Shown: positions 29,872 to 39,882 of the stretch, in pieces
Position numbering within the stretch: position 1 is the first letter of the stretch
Layout of the letters: each line of letters opens with the position of its first letter
Assembly: GCA_026692665.1 (NCBI GenBank)
Contig: JAPLOF010000062.1
Location: 62,001-126,000, forward strand
Direction of reading: 5' to 3'
From: Planctomycetota bacterium
GTDB lineage: Bacteria > Planctomycetota > UBA1135 > GCA-002686595
DNA length: 64,000 nucleotides
Program-made: the position numbers and the translations under genes
Notes under the pieces: generated by a model
The model's input: only the letters and a program-made list of their open reading frames with translations
The model's database searches: none
Told to the model about the DNA's origin: nothing

Positions 29872-29910
29872 AAGAGGAACAGGTCGGACCGTCTCCCTCC
29901 TTGGGAGGAC

Positions 29911-31134
29911 TCACGTTCGCCGCGCGAGCAGGGCCAGGAGCAAGAGGAGCGTCGCCAACGCGGCCAGGATCCAAGCGGCGGATCCGGAATCCGACCCCCC
30001 GAGCGCGCTGGGCACCGCCTCGGCCGGATCGCCCGCGGCCACCCGCTCGTCGAGCGGCACGACGCCCGCGGGCGGCAATGCGCACGCATCGAGGAAGCTG
30101 GCCCACGACACGGCGAACGCTGCGGGATCGGAGGGATCGCCGGGGACCCACGCGATCTCGATGCGGCCCGGACCGCCGGCGACCAGCACGTCCCCATCCG
30201 ACGAAAGCCAGGCTTCGAGGCCTGCGTCCTGCGCCCGGTCGAGACGGACAGCGCCGAGTCGCCGCCCCGCCGCCGTCCAGCCGTCGCGGCCGGCCTCGAG
30301 CTCGCGCTTCTCGGTCGGGCGCGAGACGGAGACGCGCAGCGCGATCGAGCCGGCCCCGGAACCTCCCCCGCCGATCTCGATGGATCGCGCGCCGGCCCAC
30401 GCACGGATCACGCGCGCGAGCGGAACGGCCGAGCCGAGATCGAGGCCGTCGAGTTGCACGCGGCGAACCGGGGCTCCACCCGGGACGCGCACGAGTCCCG
30501 CACCGTCCCAGTCGATCCGATCCCGGCCCTCGACGGCCACGGGCCCGGGGACCGCCGCGCCGCCGGATGCGACGAAGCCCGCGAAGCGCGGAGGATCCGC
30601 GGGCGCCGCGTCCGTGACCCACAACGCGCCGGGCAGGTCCCAGGCCGCGAACGACGTCGCTGGCGTGCGGGCGATCGCACCCCGGGCCTCGGCCGCCGTC
30701 GCGTGCATCGCCGCGTCGAGCGCGGGCGCGATCCAGCGCAGGACCGCGCCCTGCCGTCGCGCCAGATCCTCCGCCGCGTCGACGGCGCGCTGACGCCGCG
30801 ATTTCCCGCCCGAAACGAGCTCCATCGAGGGGCTCGTGTCGAGGACGCAGGTCCACTGGAGCGGCGCCGCGGAAGCGACGGGCCCCGCGATCGCCAGCGC
30901 GCCGCTCGCGAGCGCGAGGAGGGCCAGTGCGAGAGCCGGACCGACGCGCCGGGGCGGACGCGGCCGTGCGCCGGAGCCGCGCACTTCCGCTCCACGCCAC
31001 GGCTCGAGATCGCTCGTCGCGACGACGCGCGACTCCCGGGTCCGCAGCACGAAGAGGAGCAGCGCGAGCGGGACCAGGAGGAGCGCCAGAGCAGAGGGCC
31101 GCTCCCAGGCCAGAGCGAGGTACGTCCAACTCAC
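29911..31134 (-). CDS. BatA/vWA-like membrane protein
   Basis: GTG start overlapping upstream TGA; LALAWERPSALALLLVPLALLLFVLRTRESRVVATSDLEPW (BatA N-terminus), CVLDTSPSME (MIDAS-like), C-terminal TM. Confidence 0.8.
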   Translation of the reverse strand: MSWTYLALAWERPSALALLLVPLALLLFVLRTRESRVVATSDLEPWRGAEVRGSGARPRPPRRVGPALALALLALASGALAIAGPVASAAPLQWTCVLDTSPSMELVSGGKSRRQRAVDAAEDLARRQGAVLRWIAPALDAAMHATAAEARGAIARTPATSFAAWDLPGALWVTDAAPADPPRFAGFVASGGAAVPGPVAVEGRDRIDWDGAGLVRVPGGAPVRRVQLDGLDLGSAVPLARVIRAWAGARSIEIGGGGSGAGSIALRVSVSRPTEKRELEAGRDGWTAAGRRLGAVRLDRAQDAGLEAWLSSDGDVLVAGGPGRIEIAWVPGDPSDPAAFAVSWASFLDACALPPAGVVPLDERVAAGDPAEAVPSALGGSDSGSAAWILAALATLLLLLALLARRT

Positions 31135-31976
31135 GGGTGGAGGAGCCGCGCGCACGCGACCTCGAAGGGCTCGGAGGAACTGCAGCGCACGAGGCGCGCC
31201 CCACGCCGCGCGAGTTCGCGTCGCAGCGACTCGTGCCGGCGCTGCAGCTCGTGCGCATGCGACTCGATCGCGGACGGGCCCACGGTGAGCCGCTCGCCGC
31301 TCTCCGGATCGAGGAGGACCGTGGGCGCCGCGAGTCGCGGGTCGACCTCGTGCGGCGCGAGCACCTGCACGACGCGCAGCGCGGTCCCACGCGGCGCGAA
31401 GCGCGCCAGGGTCGCGGGGCTCGCGCCGGCCAGGTCGCCGATCCACGTGGCGGAATCGCAGCGCGGGAGGGACGTCGCCGCCCAGTCCACGCGGCCTGCC
31501 GCGGAGAGACCCTCGAGTCCGGCGAGCAGAGCCCGAAAGCCGTTCGGCCCGGCCAGCTCGAAACGAGCGCGGGAAGGGAACGCGATCACGGTCGCCGTCG
31601 CACTCCCGCGAACCGCGAGCAGGGCCAGGGCCGCGGCGATCTCCGCGGCGCGCTGCAACTTCCCCGGGGGGCCGATCGCCATCGAGCGGCTCGCGTCGAG
31701 CGCGACGACCTCCGATCCGCCGCGGGAACGCCGCAGCACCCGGACGATGGGCCGGTCGGATCGCGCGCTCGCGTTCCAATCGATCGTGCGCGGATCGTCG
31801 CCGGGCCTGTACGCGCGAGAGCCGGCCAAATCGTCGCCGACGCCGACGATCCACGCACGACCCGCGTTCTCGTACGCCGTCCGGCGTCGCCAGGATCGCG
31901 CCACGCAGGACTCGGCGCGCGCCGTGAACGAGGGATCGAAGCGGACGTCCGGGAAGAGCTCGACGTCCGTGCTCAC
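31131..31976 (-). CDS. DUF58-domain protein
   Basis: SRAYRPGDDPRTIDWNASARSDRPIVRVLRRSRGGSEVVALDASRSMA is the DUF58 signature. Confidence 0.9.
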   Translation of the reverse strand: MSTDVELFPDVRFDPSFTARAESCVARSWRRRTAYENAGRAWIVGVGDDLAGSRAYRPGDDPRTIDWNASARSDRPIVRVLRRSRGGSEVVALDASRSMAIGPPGKLQRAAEIAAALALLAVRGSATATVIAFPSRARFELAGPNGFRALLAGLEGLSAAGRVDWAATSLPRCDSATWIGDLAGASPATLARFAPRGTALRVVQVLAPHEVDPRLAAPTVLLDPESGERLTVGPSAIESHAHELQRRHESLRRELARRGARLVRCSSSEPFEVACARLLHP

Positions 31977-31984
31977 GGCGGGAT

Positions 31985-33334
31985 TCAGGGCCGCGGAGTC
32001 GGCGGCGGGAGATCGAGCGGGCGGCCGCCGGCCTCGAGTTGCACGCCACCGTCGGCGAACGCGACCGTGCCCCGGCGCACGACCACTTCCGGGAAGCCCG
32101 CCAGTTCCAGGCCCTCGTACGCGGACCACTTCGAGCGCGAGGGCAGCCTTGCGCCTTCGACACGCCGCGTGGCGTCGGGCGCGAAGAGCACCACGTCCCC
32201 GTCGTAGCCGGGCGCGAGTCGTCCCTTGCGCGGCAGGTGCATCGACGCCGCGGCGCGATCCGTCACCGTCGCGAGCGCCGTGCGCGCGTCGAGCAGCCCG
32301 CGTCGCACGAGTTCCCACGTCAGGGGCCACAGGAGGTCGACGCTGGGCATCCCCGACGGCGCGTGCGCGTACTCGCGCATCTTCTCCGCGAGCGGATGCG
32401 GCGCGTGGTCCGTGCCGATGGCGTCGACGTCGCCGGCGGCGAGGGCCGCGAGGATCCCGGCGTTGTCGTCGCGTGTCTTGATCGACGGGTTGATCTTCAT
32501 CAGGTTGCCGAGGCGGCCGGCATCCTCGTTCGAGAGGTGGACGTACTGCGGTCCCGTGCTCCCGCACACCTTAAGTCCGCGACGCCGCGCGGCGCCGATC
32601 AGCTCGCATGCGCCGCGCGTCGAAACGTGGAAGACGTGCAGCTCCGCGCCCGTTTCCGCGCACCAGCCGATGCTCTTCCTCACCGACTCGATCTCGGCCG
32701 CGCTGCTGCGCACGAGGTGATGTTCGGCCGCCGTCGCGTGCGGGAAAGCGCGTTTCCCCGCGCGCAGCATCTCCTCGTCCTCGCAGTGGCCGACGACCAT
32801 GCGGCCGGCGCGCGCGGCCGCCGCGAAGAGCTCGCGCAGGACCCCGTCGTCCGTCTCGCCGCCGAGTCCCGTCGAACCGCCGAGGAAGAGCTTGAAGGCC
32901 GGCGTCTTGTGCGCCATGGCCGCCAGGTCGGGCACGGACTCGGGGAGGAGGTTCGCAAGGCAGCCGAAGTCGACCCGCGAGCGCGCGCGGACGTGCTCGA
33001 TGCGCGCTTCCAGCGCTTCGAGCGAGGTCGACAGCGGCGGGTTGTTCTGCACCTCGACGACGGACGTGACCCCGCCGTGCAGGGCGCCGGCCGATCCGTG
33101 GTCCCAACCCTCCTTGTGCTCGAGGCCAGGGTCGCGGAAGTCCACGAGCACGTCGACGAGGCCCGGGATCACCGTGAGCCCGCGCGCGTCGAGCACCGGC
33201 AGACCCGGCGCGGAGAGGCTCGGCCCCACCGCCTGGATCACGCCGCCGACGATCGCGACGTCGACCGGGCCCGCTGCGGGTCCCGGTGGGTAGGAACGGG
33301 CCCCGCGGACGAGCAGGTCGCCTCCGCGCGACAC
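31985..33334 (-). CDS. Dihydroorotase-like amidohydrolase, non-canonical metal site
   Basis: LVRGARSYPPG, GLVDVLVDFRDPGLEHKEGWDHGSAGALHGGVTSVVEVQNNPP, AFKLFLGGSTG, VGHCEDEEM, LHVFHVST, AIGTDHAPH. Confidence 0.88.
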   Translation of the reverse strand: MSRGGDLLVRGARSYPPGPAAGPVDVAIVGGVIQAVGPSLSAPGLPVLDARGLTVIPGLVDVLVDFRDPGLEHKEGWDHGSAGALHGGVTSVVEVQNNPPLSTSLEALEARIEHVRARSRVDFGCLANLLPESVPDLAAMAHKTPAFKLFLGGSTGLGGETDDGVLRELFAAAARAGRMVVGHCEDEEMLRAGKRAFPHATAAEHHLVRSSAAEIESVRKSIGWCAETGAELHVFHVSTRGACELIGAARRRGLKVCGSTGPQYVHLSNEDAGRLGNLMKINPSIKTRDDNAGILAALAAGDVDAIGTDHAPHPLAEKMREYAHAPSGMPSVDLLWPLTWELVRRGLLDARTALATVTDRAAASMHLPRKGRLAPGYDGDVVLFAPDATRRVEGARLPSRSKWSAYEGLELAGFPEVVVRRGTVAFADGGVQLEAGGRPLDLPPPTPRP

Positions 33335-33335
33335 G

Positions 33336-34733
33336 TCAGGTCCCCGTGCGACGCACGACGAGCAACGTCATGTCGTCCTCGCGCTTGCCGCCGGCGAACT
33401 CGAGGATCTCCGCGATCACGCACTCGACGACCGAGCGCGCATCGTCGCCCTTCGCGTGGCGCGCCAGGCACTCCTGCATGCGCTCCTCGCCGAAGAGCAC
33501 GTTGGGATCCGCGATCGAGCGCGCTTCGACCAGGCCGTCCGTCAGCATCACGAGGAGGTCGCCCGGTTCGAGCCGGTGCACCGGACCGTCCTCGTAGGGG
33601 AAATCGTCGACGAAACCGAGCGCGGGAGCGTGCCCCGGGATCGATTCGACCGTCTTCGTCGCCGCCCGCCAGATGAGCGGCGGCGTGTGGCCCGCGTTGA
33701 GCGTCTTGATCGAACCGTCCGGCGCGAGCACGGCCACGAACAGCGTGAGGAACAGGTTGTCCTCCATGCGCGGTCCGAGGTCCTCGCACACGCTGCGCAC
33801 GATCGCGGCGGGATCGTCGAGGAGCTTGAGCCCCTGGCGCAGCGCCGACTTCGCCTCGGCCATGATCAAGGCCGGACCGATGCCGTGTCCCGAGACGTCG
33901 CCGACGAAGACCCCGTGACGGCCGCCGCGCATCTTCACGAAGTCGTAGAAGTCGCCGGTCGTTCCCTCGGCCGGCTTGTACCAGCCGTGGATGTCGTAGC
34001 CGGCCACGTCGCGCGGCTGCTCGGCCATCAAGTCGCGCTGGATCTGACCGGCGATCTCGAGCGATTGCTGGAGTCGCGCCTTCTCGACCGAGTCGATGTG
34101 CAGCCGCGCGTTCTGCAGCGCGATGCGGATGTACTGCGACAGGGCCGCGAAGAGCGACAGGTCCTTCTGCGAGTACTCGCGCGTCGCGGCCTTCGAGTCG
34201 ACGTACAGCACGCCGCGCTCGGCCTGGCCCTCGGGCCCGGCGTTGGCGACGAGCGGGACGCACATCACGGCCCGGAGCTTGAGGTCGTAGACCGAGGTGC
34301 CGAGCTCGAGGGCCTCGGAGTCCGAGGAGACCTGCGCGCGAACCGGCTCGAGATCCCCGAGCACCCGCCGCACGATGCTGGTCGAGAATCGCACCTGGCC
34401 GTCGACCGGCTTCTTGCCGCGCGCGCGGGCGACCCGCACCGAGAGGCCGCGCTGGTCGTCGTGGAGGATGAGCAGACCGCGCTCGGCCCCGGTGACCTCG
34501 ATCGACGTGTCCACGATGTCGATCAGGAGCGGCTCGAGGTCCCGGGACTCCGAGACCTGCGCGATGCCGCGCAGGAGGATCTCGATCGTGCGCCGGTCCA
34601 GGCCGTCGTTCCCGGTGAGGAAGGCGGTGGAGTCCGCGGAGGGACTGCGGGTGCCCGCCGGGCCCGGGGGCGGCGGGGGCGGACTCTCCGGGACCGGAGG
34701 CTTGGGCGGTTCCTTCTTGCGCCGGAAGAACAT
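33336..34733 (-). CDS. GAF-SpoIIE (PP2C-type) serine phosphatase
   Basis: GAF-like region; LEIAGQIQRDLMAEQP, TTGDFYDFVKM, VFVGDVSGHGIGPALIMAEAKSALR, LNAGHTPPLIW, LVMLTDGLVEARS, DDMTLLVVR. Confidence 0.93.
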   Translation of the reverse strand: MFFRRKKEPPKPPVPESPPPPPPGPAGTRSPSADSTAFLTGNDGLDRRTIEILLRGIAQVSESRDLEPLLIDIVDTSIEVTGAERGLLILHDDQRGLSVRVARARGKKPVDGQVRFSTSIVRRVLGDLEPVRAQVSSDSEALELGTSVYDLKLRAVMCVPLVANAGPEGQAERGVLYVDSKAATREYSQKDLSLFAALSQYIRIALQNARLHIDSVEKARLQQSLEIAGQIQRDLMAEQPRDVAGYDIHGWYKPAEGTTGDFYDFVKMRGGRHGVFVGDVSGHGIGPALIMAEAKSALRQGLKLLDDPAAIVRSVCEDLGPRMEDNLFLTLFVAVLAPDGSIKTLNAGHTPPLIWRAATKTVESIPGHAPALGFVDDFPYEDGPVHRLEPGDLLVMLTDGLVEARSIADPNVLFGEERMQECLARHAKGDDARSVVECVIAEILEFAGGKREDDMTLLVVRRTGT

Positions 34734-34814
34734 ATGCTCGCCGATCTTAGACGCCGGGCGCGCCCCGGAGCCAGTCTCGAGCGGCCCACTTCCTCCTCCC
34801 CCCCCAGCCCTTCC

Positions 34815-35627
34815 ATGCACATCAGCGTCGAACCCCGGGACGAATACGCGATCCTCCACCTGCGCGGCGAGTTCGACACGTTCTACGTGACGCCGCTGCA
34901 ACAGGAGATCGACGCCCTGGCCAAGGCCGGCATCGTGCGCGTCGTCCTGAACCTGCGGCTCGTGCGGTACATCAACTCCACGGCCCTGGGCGCACTGGCC
35001 AAGATCCGCAAGCAGCTCGAGGGCAAGGGCGGCAAGGTCGTCGTCTCGCGCCCCTCGCCGTTCGCCCGCGACATGATGGTCAAGGTCGGGCTCGACCGGG
35101 TCCTCGGGATCTACGACTCCGACGAGGCCGCCTCGGAGGCCGTCACGCAGGGGCTCGCCCCCACGGGCCGGCCGGCCGCCGCGCCGAGCGAGGATCAGGT
35201 CGCCACGGTGCTGTTCTCGCCCGTCGACGTCTCGCGCATCGACCACTTCCTGCCCGAGGCCGCCGGACACGCCAAGATCGGCAAGGAGAAGACTCCCGCC
35301 GCCTGGAGCGGCGCCGGCCGCATGTCGTCGATCGACGTCCACGGACTGCGCTTCACCTGGAACGGCGGCTCGACCGGCCTCACGGCCTTCGCGATGGGCC
35401 AGTTCCTCGCGCTCGGCACCGAATGGCGGCTGAAGTTCCGCCTGCCCATGATGGCCAAGGGCTACCGCGAGGTCGTCGCGTCGATCACCGAGATCGAGGA
35501 GCGCCCCGAAGGCCTCAAGGTCGGCACGACCTTCAAGCAGATGGACAACGCGACCCGCGACGAGATCCAGGGGTACGTGAAGGACCTCGCGTACCTGAAG
35601 GACGAACTGAAGCGCGCGACGGACTGA
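34815..35627 (+). CDS. STAS-domain protein with C-terminal PilZ-like domain
   Basis: MHISVEPRDEYAILHLRGEFDTFYVTPLQQEIDALAKAGIVRVVLNLRLVRYINSTALGALAKI; C-terminal SSIDVHGLRFTWNGG...LGTEWRLKFRLPMMAKGYREVVASITEIEERPEGLKVGTTFKQM. Confidence 0.85.
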   Translation: MHISVEPRDEYAILHLRGEFDTFYVTPLQQEIDALAKAGIVRVVLNLRLVRYINSTALGALAKIRKQLEGKGGKVVVSRPSPFARDMMVKVGLDRVLGIYDSDEAASEAVTQGLAPTGRPAAAPSEDQVATVLFSPVDVSRIDHFLPEAAGHAKIGKEKTPAAWSGAGRMSSIDVHGLRFTWNGGSTGLTAFAMGQFLALGTEWRLKFRLPMMAKGYREVVASITEIEERPEGLKVGTTFKQMDNATRDEIQGYVKDLAYLKDELKRATD

Positions 35628-35794
35628 GAGGCCGTGAAGAAATCGAGCCTACGGCCTCGCAGATCCTCGTGGCGCCGCTTCGCGTCGCGTCGCCTGTGAA
35701 TTCTCCACAGGCTCTGAGGATCGGAGACTTCCTGGCCGGGACGCGCGACGCCCCGGCCCTCTCCCGCCTGGCGGGGTGACGCCTGCGACGGGTT

Positions 35795-36934
35795 CTACGC
35801 GGCGGGAGCCGAACTGGCCGCCGCATCGGTCGCGACGACGCCGCGAGCCGCGAGCACGAGGCTCTCGAAGCGCCGCGCGACCCGCGGCCAGGCGTAACGC
35901 TCCTCGGCCGCCGCGCGCACGTTCAGCGACCAGCGGCGACGGGCGTCGGGCGACATCGCCGCGCGCTGGAGGGCCTCGTGCCACGCCGCGAGCTCGCCAG
36001 CCTTCACGACGAGGCCATGGCGGTCGTCCTCGACGAGTTGCTTCAGGTTCGGGCGATCGGACACGAGGATCGGCAACCCGCAGGCCATGGCGCGCGTGAT
36101 GTTCAGGCCGCGGACGCCGTCGTCCAAGGCGGGGATCGCGAGCAGGGTGCTCGACGACAGGAGCCCCGGCAGCTCTTCCTCGCGCGGCAGGCCCGTCCAG
36201 TGGACGCGCGACGCGATGCCCAGCCGGTCGACCAGAGCGCGCAGGCCCGGGCGAGCCGGGCCTTCGCCGGCGAGGACCAGCGACCAGTCCGTGCGCTGGC
36301 CGACGCTGCCGGCGAACGCGCGGACCAGCACGTCGAGGCCGCGCTCCTCGGCGAGCCGGCCGACGTAGAGCAGCACTCGACCGCGGATGTGGTGGCGGGT
36401 GACGAGGCCGCTCGCGAGCCCCGGTCGGTAGAGCGCGAGGTCCACGCCCGCGGGGAGCACCTCGACCTTGGTGGCCGGGAATCCGTGGCGCAGCACCCGG
36501 TTCCGGGCGACCGCGTCGAGCGCCACCACGGCGCTCGTCGCCGAGCGGATCGCGCGGCCCCAGACACGGCGGCCGAGCTCCTGGAAGAGCCACTGGCGGC
36601 CGCGCAGGTCGCCGGCCGCGGCCTCGACCAGGACGAGCGGGACACGCAGCTTGCGCGCCGCGCGCGCGCCCACCCACGCGGCCGCGGAGAGCGAGTCGTA
36701 CGCGACGATGGCGTCGGGCTGGAATCCCGCGACACCGACGTCCTCGGCCGCCGGCCCGCCCTCGATCTCGGGATCACCGCCCGAGCGCGGCAGCACGTTC
36801 GGCGGCGCGCCGAATCCGCGGACGGTGTGTCCAGCGCCCAGGAGTTCGCGCGCGAGCTCGGGGGCATGCGCGCCCCACTTCCTCCCGAGCGTGAACGGGT
36901 TGACGAGGATCGCGATGCGCAGGGGTTGGGGCAC
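35795..36934 (-). CDS. Glycosyltransferase family 4
   Basis: RVLLYVGRLAEERGLDVLVRAFA, LVLAGEGPARPGLRALVDRLGIASRVHWTGLP, RAMACGLPILVSDRPNLKQLVEDDRHGLVV. Confidence 0.9.
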   Translation of the reverse strand: MPQPLRIAILVNPFTLGRKWGAHAPELARELLGAGHTVRGFGAPPNVLPRSGGDPEIEGGPAAEDVGVAGFQPDAIVAYDSLSAAAWVGARAARKLRVPLVLVEAAAGDLRGRQWLFQELGRRVWGRAIRSATSAVVALDAVARNRVLRHGFPATKVEVLPAGVDLALYRPGLASGLVTRHHIRGRVLLYVGRLAEERGLDVLVRAFAGSVGQRTDWSLVLAGEGPARPGLRALVDRLGIASRVHWTGLPREEELPGLLSSSTLLAIPALDDGVRGLNITRAMACGLPILVSDRPNLKQLVEDDRHGLVVKAGELAAWHEALQRAAMSPDARRRWSLNVRAAAEERYAWPRVARRFESLVLAARGVVATDAAASSAPAA

Positions 36935-37151
36935 GGAGGGATCTGGGGGTTCGGCGGTGCACGTCAGGGCGCGGACGGGATCCAGAGCCTCACGGCCACC
37001 TGGGCTTCTTTTCGAGCGGCAGCTCCGCGGATCCTGAACGGAGTGCGCGATCGCGCCGATCTTTCCGGTGCGCGTGGGCCGGAAAGAAAGTCCCCGTTCT
37101 CAAGGGTCTGACCAGACCACTCGATCGAGGTCGCGCGACGAGATCCACGCC

Positions 37152-37775
37152 ATGACTTCCCATCGAACCCTGCGGCTCCCTCCCCTCCCCGGCACCGTGC
37201 CCTCACCGCGCGCCCTCTTCGTGGGCCGCTGGGGAGGCCTCCTGGAACGCCAGCAGTCGCCCTGCAAGGCCTTTTCCGAGGCGCGGCTCGCGGCCAAGGC
37301 GGGTGAGCTCCTCTTCCGCGCCACCCAGGCCGGCTGGCGCCTCTACCTCGTGGGCAACGAACCCGACGTGGCCCGCGGCCGCGTCTCGGACGCGGCCTGG
37401 GAGTCGTTCCAGACGGAGCTGCACGCGCACCTCGCGGGGCTCGGCATCCCCATCACGCGCGACTACGCCTGCCTGGACCACCCGCAGACCGGGAAGGGCA
37501 AGCACAAGCGCGAGTCGGTGTACCGCTTCCCGAACACCGGCGCGCTGTACCACGCGCTGCAGGAGGACGGCACCGACCTGCGTTCCAGCTGGATGATCTC
37601 CGACGACGTGTTCGAGCTCGCCAGCGCGTCGCGAGCCGGCGTGCGCACGCTGTCGCTCGGACACGCCTACCGCGTCGTCGAGGGCCCCATCGAAGTCGAG
37701 TGCGAGCAGAACGCGACGAGCTTCGCGGAGGCGCTCACGTCGATCCTGGCTGGCGATCCGCTGCGGCGCGCCTGA
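37152..37775 (+). CDS. HAD-IIIA/GmhB-like protein lacking the catalytic DxD
   Basis: PRALFVGRWGGLLERQ at motif I; WRLYLVGNEPDVARGRVSDAAWESFQTELHAHLAGLGIPITRDYACLDHP; SSWMISDDVFELASASRAGVRTLSLG. Confidence 0.75.
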   Translation: MTSHRTLRLPPLPGTVPSPRALFVGRWGGLLERQQSPCKAFSEARLAAKAGELLFRATQAGWRLYLVGNEPDVARGRVSDAAWESFQTELHAHLAGLGIPITRDYACLDHPQTGKGKHKRESVYRFPNTGALYHALQEDGTDLRSSWMISDDVFELASASRAGVRTLSLGHAYRVVEGPIEVECEQNATSFAEALTSILAGDPLRRA

Positions 37776-37829
37776 GCGGCCGTCTCCGAACCCGGGCCGC
37801 TCCGGGGTGCGCGCCAGAACGACTCGCGC

Positions 37830-38651
37830 TCAGCCAGCGGCGATCCAGCCCGCATGGAGCGCCCACGCGACTCCGATCGCGAGCAGCACGCGGTACACGC
37901 CGAACGGCACGAGACCGTGCGTCGTCAGCCACGCGACGAGGCCCTTCACCGCGAGCCACGCGAACAGGAACGACCCGCCGAAACCGACGAGCACGTTCGT
38001 CCAGCCGTAGCTCGCGATGACCTCGCGACCGCCCGACACGGCCTCGTGCGCCGTCGCGGCTCCCAACGTGAGCACCCCGAGGAGCAGACTGAACTCCACG
38101 GCCGCCGCGCCGGACAATCCCATCAGGATCGCGGCCGCGATCGTGACGAGGCTGCGGCTCGTGCCCGGCGCGAGCGCGAGGCACTGGGCCGAACCGATGG
38201 CGATCGCCTGGCCGAACGTCAGCGCCTCCAGCGCCGTGCCCGTCGGCTGCGGGCGGCGCAGCGGACGCACGAGCAGGATCGCGATACCGCCGAGCAGCCA
38301 CGCGATCACGATGGGCCACAGGCCGAAGAGGACCTCGTCGATCCAGTCGTTCAGCGCGAGGCCGACGACGGCGGCGGGCACGAACGCCGCGACGAGCAGC
38401 AGGAGCAGACGGCGGCCCACGACGTCCCCCGCGAAGAGGCCGGCGAACATCTGCTTCACGCGCGGCAGGTACAGCGTCAGCACCGCCAGGATCGCGCCCG
38501 ACTGGATGCCGATCGAGAACGCCCGGTTCGCGGCGTCGTTGGGCAGGCCCAGCAGCCGGCTCGTCAGCACCAGGTGACCCGTCGAGCTGACGGGCAGGTA
38601 CTCCGTGATCCCTTCGACGGCGCCGAGCACCAGCGCTTGCCAGGTTTCCAT
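37830..38651 (-). CDS. uppP: Undecaprenyl-diphosphatase
   Basis: METWQALVLGAVEGITEYLPVSSTGHLVLTSRLLGLP, PGTSRSLVTIAAAILMGLSGAAAVEFSLLLGV. Confidence 0.95.
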   Translation of the reverse strand: METWQALVLGAVEGITEYLPVSSTGHLVLTSRLLGLPNDAANRAFSIGIQSGAILAVLTLYLPRVKQMFAGLFAGDVVGRRLLLLLVAAFVPAAVVGLALNDWIDEVLFGLWPIVIAWLLGGIAILLVRPLRRPQPTGTALEALTFGQAIAIGSAQCLALAPGTSRSLVTIAAAILMGLSGAAAVEFSLLLGVLTLGAATAHEAVSGGREVIASYGWTNVLVGFGGSFLFAWLAVKGLVAWLTTHGLVPFGVYRVLLAIGVAWALHAGWIAAG

Positions 38652-38760
38652 GCGGAGTGGGATGCGGTCGGTTCCAGGCCGGGCGGGGTTCGGAGGGTTC
38701 GAGTCGCGCGGTCGCCGCACGCGAGGCCGTCGAGGCGCCGCGCGCGACGAGCGCGGCGGA

Positions 38761-39882
38761 TCAACGGCTGGTGCGCACCGCTTCGAGCGGCGCCACGTAG
38801 GGCAGGCCGAACGCTTCGGCGACGGGCTGGCAGGTGATCTTGCCGTTCATCACGTTCAGCGCGCCGCGCAGCTCGACACTCTGCTCGATGGCGCCGACGG
38901 GCCCGAGCTTCGCGAGCTTCTCGACCCACGGCAGCGTCGCGTTCGTCAGCGCCCAGGTGCTCGTGCGCGGCACGGCACCGGGCATGTTAGCGACGCAGTA
39001 GTGCACGACGCCGTCGACGACGTACGTCGGCTCGGCGTGCGTGGTCGCGTGGACGGTCTCGATGCAGCCGCCCTGGTCGACCGCGACGTCGACGATGACG
39101 CTGCCCTTGCGCATGAGCTTCAGGTCCTCGCGCTTGACGAGCTTCGGCGCGGCGGCTCCCGCGATCAGGACCGCGCCGACGAGCAGGTCGGTCTCCGGGA
39201 GGAGCTCACGGATCGCGTACGGCGTCGAGTACAGGGTCGAGCAGTTCGCGGGCAGCATCTCGTCCAGGTAGCGCATCCGGTCCAGGTTCACGTCGAGGAT
39301 CATCACGTCCGCACCCAGGCCCGCGGCCATGCGCGCCGCCTGCGTGCCGACCACGCCGCCACCCAGGATCAGGACCTTCGCCGGACGCACACCCGGGACA
39401 CCGCCCAGCAGGATGCCCGAACCGCCGAGCGGCGCCTCGAGGTACTTCGCGCCCTCCTGGATCGCCATGCGGCCCGCGACCTCGCTCATCGGCGTGAGCA
39501 GCGGCAGGCCGTGGTTGTGCTCGAGAGTCTCGTAGGCGAAGCCGTACGAGCCGGTCGCGAGGACCCCGTCGGTCAGCTTGCGATCGGCGGCCAGGTGCAG
39601 GTACGTGAAGAGCGTCTGCCCCTTGCGCATGTGCGGCCACTCGGTCGAGAGCGGCTCCTTGACCTTGAGGATCAGGTCGTTCTTGGCCCACACGGTGGCC
39701 GCGTCGGGCGCGATCGTCGCGCCGGCTTTCTGGTAGGCCTCGTCGGGGAGGCTGCTGCCGAGTCCGGCGCGCGTCTCGACCATGACCTCGTGGCCCTGGC
39801 CGCGCAGGCGGTCCACCCCGGCCGGGGTCAGGGCGACTCGGTTCTCGTTGTTCTTGATCTCCTTGGGGACGCCGATCTTCAA
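38761..39882 (-). CDS. ald: Alanine dehydrogenase
   Basis: [86 protein letters not shown]. Confidence 0.97.
   Translation of the reverse strand: MKIGVPKEIKNNENRVALTPAGVDRLRGQGHEVMVETRAGLGSSLPDEAYQKAGATIAPDAATVWAKNDLILKVKEPLSTEWPHMRKGQTLFTYLHLAADRKLTDGVLATGSYGFAYETLEHNHGLPLLTPMSEVAGRMAIQEGAKYLEAPLGGSGILLGGVPGVRPAKVLILGGGVVGTQAARMAAGLGADVMILDVNLDRMRYLDEMLPANCSTLYSTPYAIRELLPETDLLVGAVLIAGAAAPKLVKREDLKLMRKGSVIVDVAVDQGGCIETVHATTHAEPTYVVDGVVHYCVANMPGAVPRTSTWALTNATLPWVEKLAKLGPVGAIEQSVELRGALNVMNGKITCQPVAEAFGLPYVAPLEAVRTSR

Noticed and set aside
35696-35716. GCCTGTG-aattctc-CACAGGC hairpin
   Set aside because: 7-bp stem without a T tract; weak and not clearly positioned as a terminator.
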